Origin: Campylobacteraceae bacterium
GTDB lineage: Bacteria; Campylobacterota; Campylobacteria; Campylobacterales; Sulfurovaceae
DNA: 6,223 nt
Assembly (NCBI GenBank): GCA_027063325.1
Contig: JAMOSA010000269.1
Location: forward strand, 1-6,223
Reading direction: 5' to 3'
Shown: in pieces, positions 4,752-6,223 of the stretch
How the letters are laid out: each line of letters begins with the position of its first letter
Position numbering within the stretch: position 1 is the first letter of the stretch
Notes under the pieces: generated by a model
Told to the model about the DNA's origin: nothing
What the model saw: the letters and a program-made list of their open reading frames with translations, nothing else
The model's database searches: none
Translations under genes and position numbers: made by a program

Positions 4752-6223
4752 TTATATCTCCTTTAATGCTGTATGCCAAAATTCAAACATATCAATAAAT
4801 TTTTTAGCTTCATTAAAATCAAAATTTTCAATATCAAAAATTTTGCTTATATCTACACCATCTTGGTTTTTAATTCTTTTAAATGTACTATTCATAAAAA
4901 CTTTAAAACTCTCTTTATTATTTTCCCAATCTTGCAACTTGCTATAAATAAGACTCACTAATCTATGCAAAAGTGCAGTTTTGCTACCAAATATTTTTTT
5001 AAATTCTTCAAACTTCTTAAACTCTTCCCAAGTATATGGACGATTCTTTTTAAGCAGGGCTACCCTTTTGCCATTTTTATAATAAATCTCATTTCTCCTG
5101 CTGTTTGTATCAAGAAATTCAAAGTCTATTGTGTTTGGATAAACAACAAACTTATCCGTAGGATTATATTTTTTTACTCCTTTACCACTTAGCAAAAGCA
5201 TAAAATCATAATCCACATTATCAGTTTCATAGAGAGAATAATAGTCATCACTTTTATTTTTTCTCTCATAAATATTTGAGAAACCAATTTTACTATCAAT
5301 TTCATCTAAATAGTTCTGAGAAAATATAAAGTTGTCTTTTTTAATTTCGCTCCAATTTTTAATATCTCTTCTCATATTCCTAAGAGCTTTGATACCCACA
5401 TAAAGAGGGTCTTTTGATTTTTGAACCACTATCCCCATATGTAAAGGCAGTTTTCCATTTACATATTTAAAATGTTGATAACAAAGTTTTTGAACCTTTT
5501 TTATAAACTCTTCTACTTTATTTGTCGGAATAATAAACTGCCATGAAATTGGGGTTGGGTCTATAATAGAAAAGTATTGTTTATAACTCTGTTGATCTTT
5601 AAATCTTTCATCATCTGCCAAATATGCAAAATCAGGAACCTTTTGCTCAAAACTACTTTTTGTTCTAATAGCAGTAAAAGAGTCTAATATTTTTTCTTTT
5701 ACATCATAAAAAAACTCTTCTGTGCTTTCCCAAACTCTTCTAAGCCTTGCAGGTGAAGGGTTTTTTCTGAGTAAAAATTGGAGGAGGAGTTTGGATAGAA
5801 AATTTTTTTCATTATTATTTAATCTACTTAAATTAATACTTCTATTATTAAAATCTATTCTATTATTTAAACTATTATTAATATAGTTTTCCCATTGACT
5901 TCCAATGGTTCTCTCTAAAAGTAAAGATTTAATTAATTGTTCTAAAGTTTGATTAGGAATATCTCCTCTATATTCCTTTAATACTGTTTTATTTATTTTT
6001 TTACTAATTTGAGATAAATCTCTACTTAGATTATTAACTAAACTTTCATAAGTATCACTTTCTTGTAATTTTTGAACCAATAAACTACTCAACAACCCAC
6101 CATTCAACCACTCCATAAGCTCAAATTTTAAGCTCACTAAAGCAACTCTATTATTACTATCTGCTAACTCATCTATCCAAATAGTTTCTCCAGCTTGATG
6201 ATGCAACCATTTTTTTACTCTAC
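4752..6223 (-). CDS. csx11: Csx11-type Cas10 large subunit, C-terminal part, cut by window edge
   Basis: The frame is open through the right edge; the first whole codon is at 6221 and 489 residues are present (numbering from there). Csx11 proteins exceed 900 residues, so roughly the C-terminal half is seen. A TTG at 6206 could be read as a start, but in-frame RVKKW lies before it, no ribosome binding site is apparent, and the domain begins earlier. A Cas10 palm strand is recognisable in RVALVSLKFELMEWLNGG (25-42). A second part follows at PISWQFIIP (224-232) and GKLPLHMGIVV...KDPLYVG (256-276), the latter resembling the SaGv.i...k.PL segment of Cas10. PNTIDFEFLDTNSRR (362-376) is characteristic of Csx11 as I know it. 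The GGDD cyclase motif is absent; ISWQ stands where it would be expected. An Asn-rich stretch (112-140) is probably a linker. It would be the scaffold of the effector complex and probably makes no cyclic oligoadenylate. HD-domain content cannot be judged. Confidence 0.83.
   Translation of the reverse strand, partial: RVKKWLHHQAGETIWIDELADSNNRVALVSLKFELMEWLNGGLLSSLLVQKLQESDTYESLVNNLSRDLSQISKKINKTVLKEYRGDIPNQTLEQLIKSLLLERTIGSQWENYINNSLNNRIDFNNRSINLSRLNNNEKNFLSKLLLQFLLRKNPSPARLRRVWESTEEFFYDVKEKILDSFTAIRTKSSFEQKVPDFAYLADDERFKDQQSYKQYFSIIDPTPISWQFIIPTNKVEEFIKKVQKLCYQHFKYVNGKLPLHMGIVVQKSKDPLYVGIKALRNMRRDIKNWSEIKKDNFIFSQNYLDEIDSKIGFSNIYERKNKSDDYYSLYETDNVDYDFMLLLSGKGVKKYNPTDKFVVYPNTIDFEFLDTNSRRNEIYYKNGKRVALLKKNRPYTWEEFKKFEEFKKIFGSKTALLHRLVSLIYSKLQDWENNKESFKVFMNSTFKRIKNQDGVDISKIFDIENFDFNEAKKFIDMFEFWHTALKEI

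Larger units (their letters stand above)
1901..6223 (-). other. Type III (III-C-like) CRISPR effector operon, partial, without visible array
   Basis: Six consecutive minus-strand genes: csx11 (partial), cas7/cmr4-like, HEPN, MNT, cas11/cmr5-like and a RAMP gene in the Cas5 position. Junctions are 3 bases apart, ATGA, 35-base overlap, ATGA and TAATG, so they should be one transcript. Subtype III-C is suggested by the Csx11-type Cas10 and the missing cyclase motif; that assignment rests on remembered family features and not on a search. The operon start, further RAMP subunits, Cas6, adaptation genes and a repeat array are not in the window and could lie to the right. Confidence 0.75.

Noticed and set aside
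105..5192. Plus-strand open frames, such as 105-365, 1700-2002, 2047-2322, 2749-3006, 3745-4041 and 4965-5192
   Set aside because: All lie opposite well-supported minus-strand genes. Their translations are strings of Leu, Ile, Phe, Tyr and His, typical of the reverse of AT-rich coding sequence, with no domain pattern.
4752..6206. Complete 484-residue protein starting at the TTG at 6206
   Set aside because: The frame is open to the window edge (RVKKW before the TTG), there is no ribosome binding site, and the palm domain of a much larger family starts here. It is the tail of a longer gene.
1..6223. Search by eye for CRISPR repeats and spacers
   Set aside because: No regularly spaced direct repeats of 24-40 bases were seen on either strand, and no gap is large enough for an array.

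Overview
The window is AT-rich and every gene in it lies on the minus strand, so transcription runs from high to low coordinates. The short Ppx/GppA protein, the style of the acetyl-CoA synthetase and the base composition suggest a Campylobacterota (Epsilonproteobacteria) chromosome. That assignment is inferred from protein style only, because no rRNA or marker gene is present.

Right to centre (6223 down to 1901) is part of a type III CRISPR-Cas effector operon. It opens with the C-terminal part of a large Csx11-type Cas10 protein that runs off the right edge. A Cmr4-like Cas7 backbone subunit follows, then a HEPN/MNT toxin-antitoxin-type pair, a Cmr5-like small subunit (Cas11) and a divergent RAMP protein in the place where a Cas5/Cmr3 subunit is expected. 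The order Cas10, Cas7, Cas11, Cas5-like fits a subtype III-C layout. The usual GGDD cyclase motif is not seen in the Cas10 part, which also fits III-C. No CRISPR array, cas1, cas2, cas6 or CARF-domain effector is visible here.

The most notable feature is that the HEPN ribonuclease (intact RNAIAHEY motif) and its nucleotidyltransferase partner (GSx9DxD) sit inside the effector operon, between cas7 and cas11. They are joined to both by 4-nt ATGA overlaps and to each other by a 35-nt overlap. They therefore appear to be co-transcribed and translationally coupled with the interference complex. In a system whose Cas10 probably cannot make cyclic oligoadenylate, this pair is a candidate alternative effector or guard module (inference).

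Left of the Cas genes, a complete Ppx/GppA phosphatase gene (1908 to 1009) begins 8 nt inside the end of the last RAMP gene, so it too is coupled to the operon. A 99-bp gap with a nested, nearly concentric inverted repeat follows. Beyond it lies the N-terminal 303 codons of acetyl-CoA synthetase (909 to 1), cut by the left edge, with its own strong ribosome binding site. No gap between genes exceeds 300 bases.
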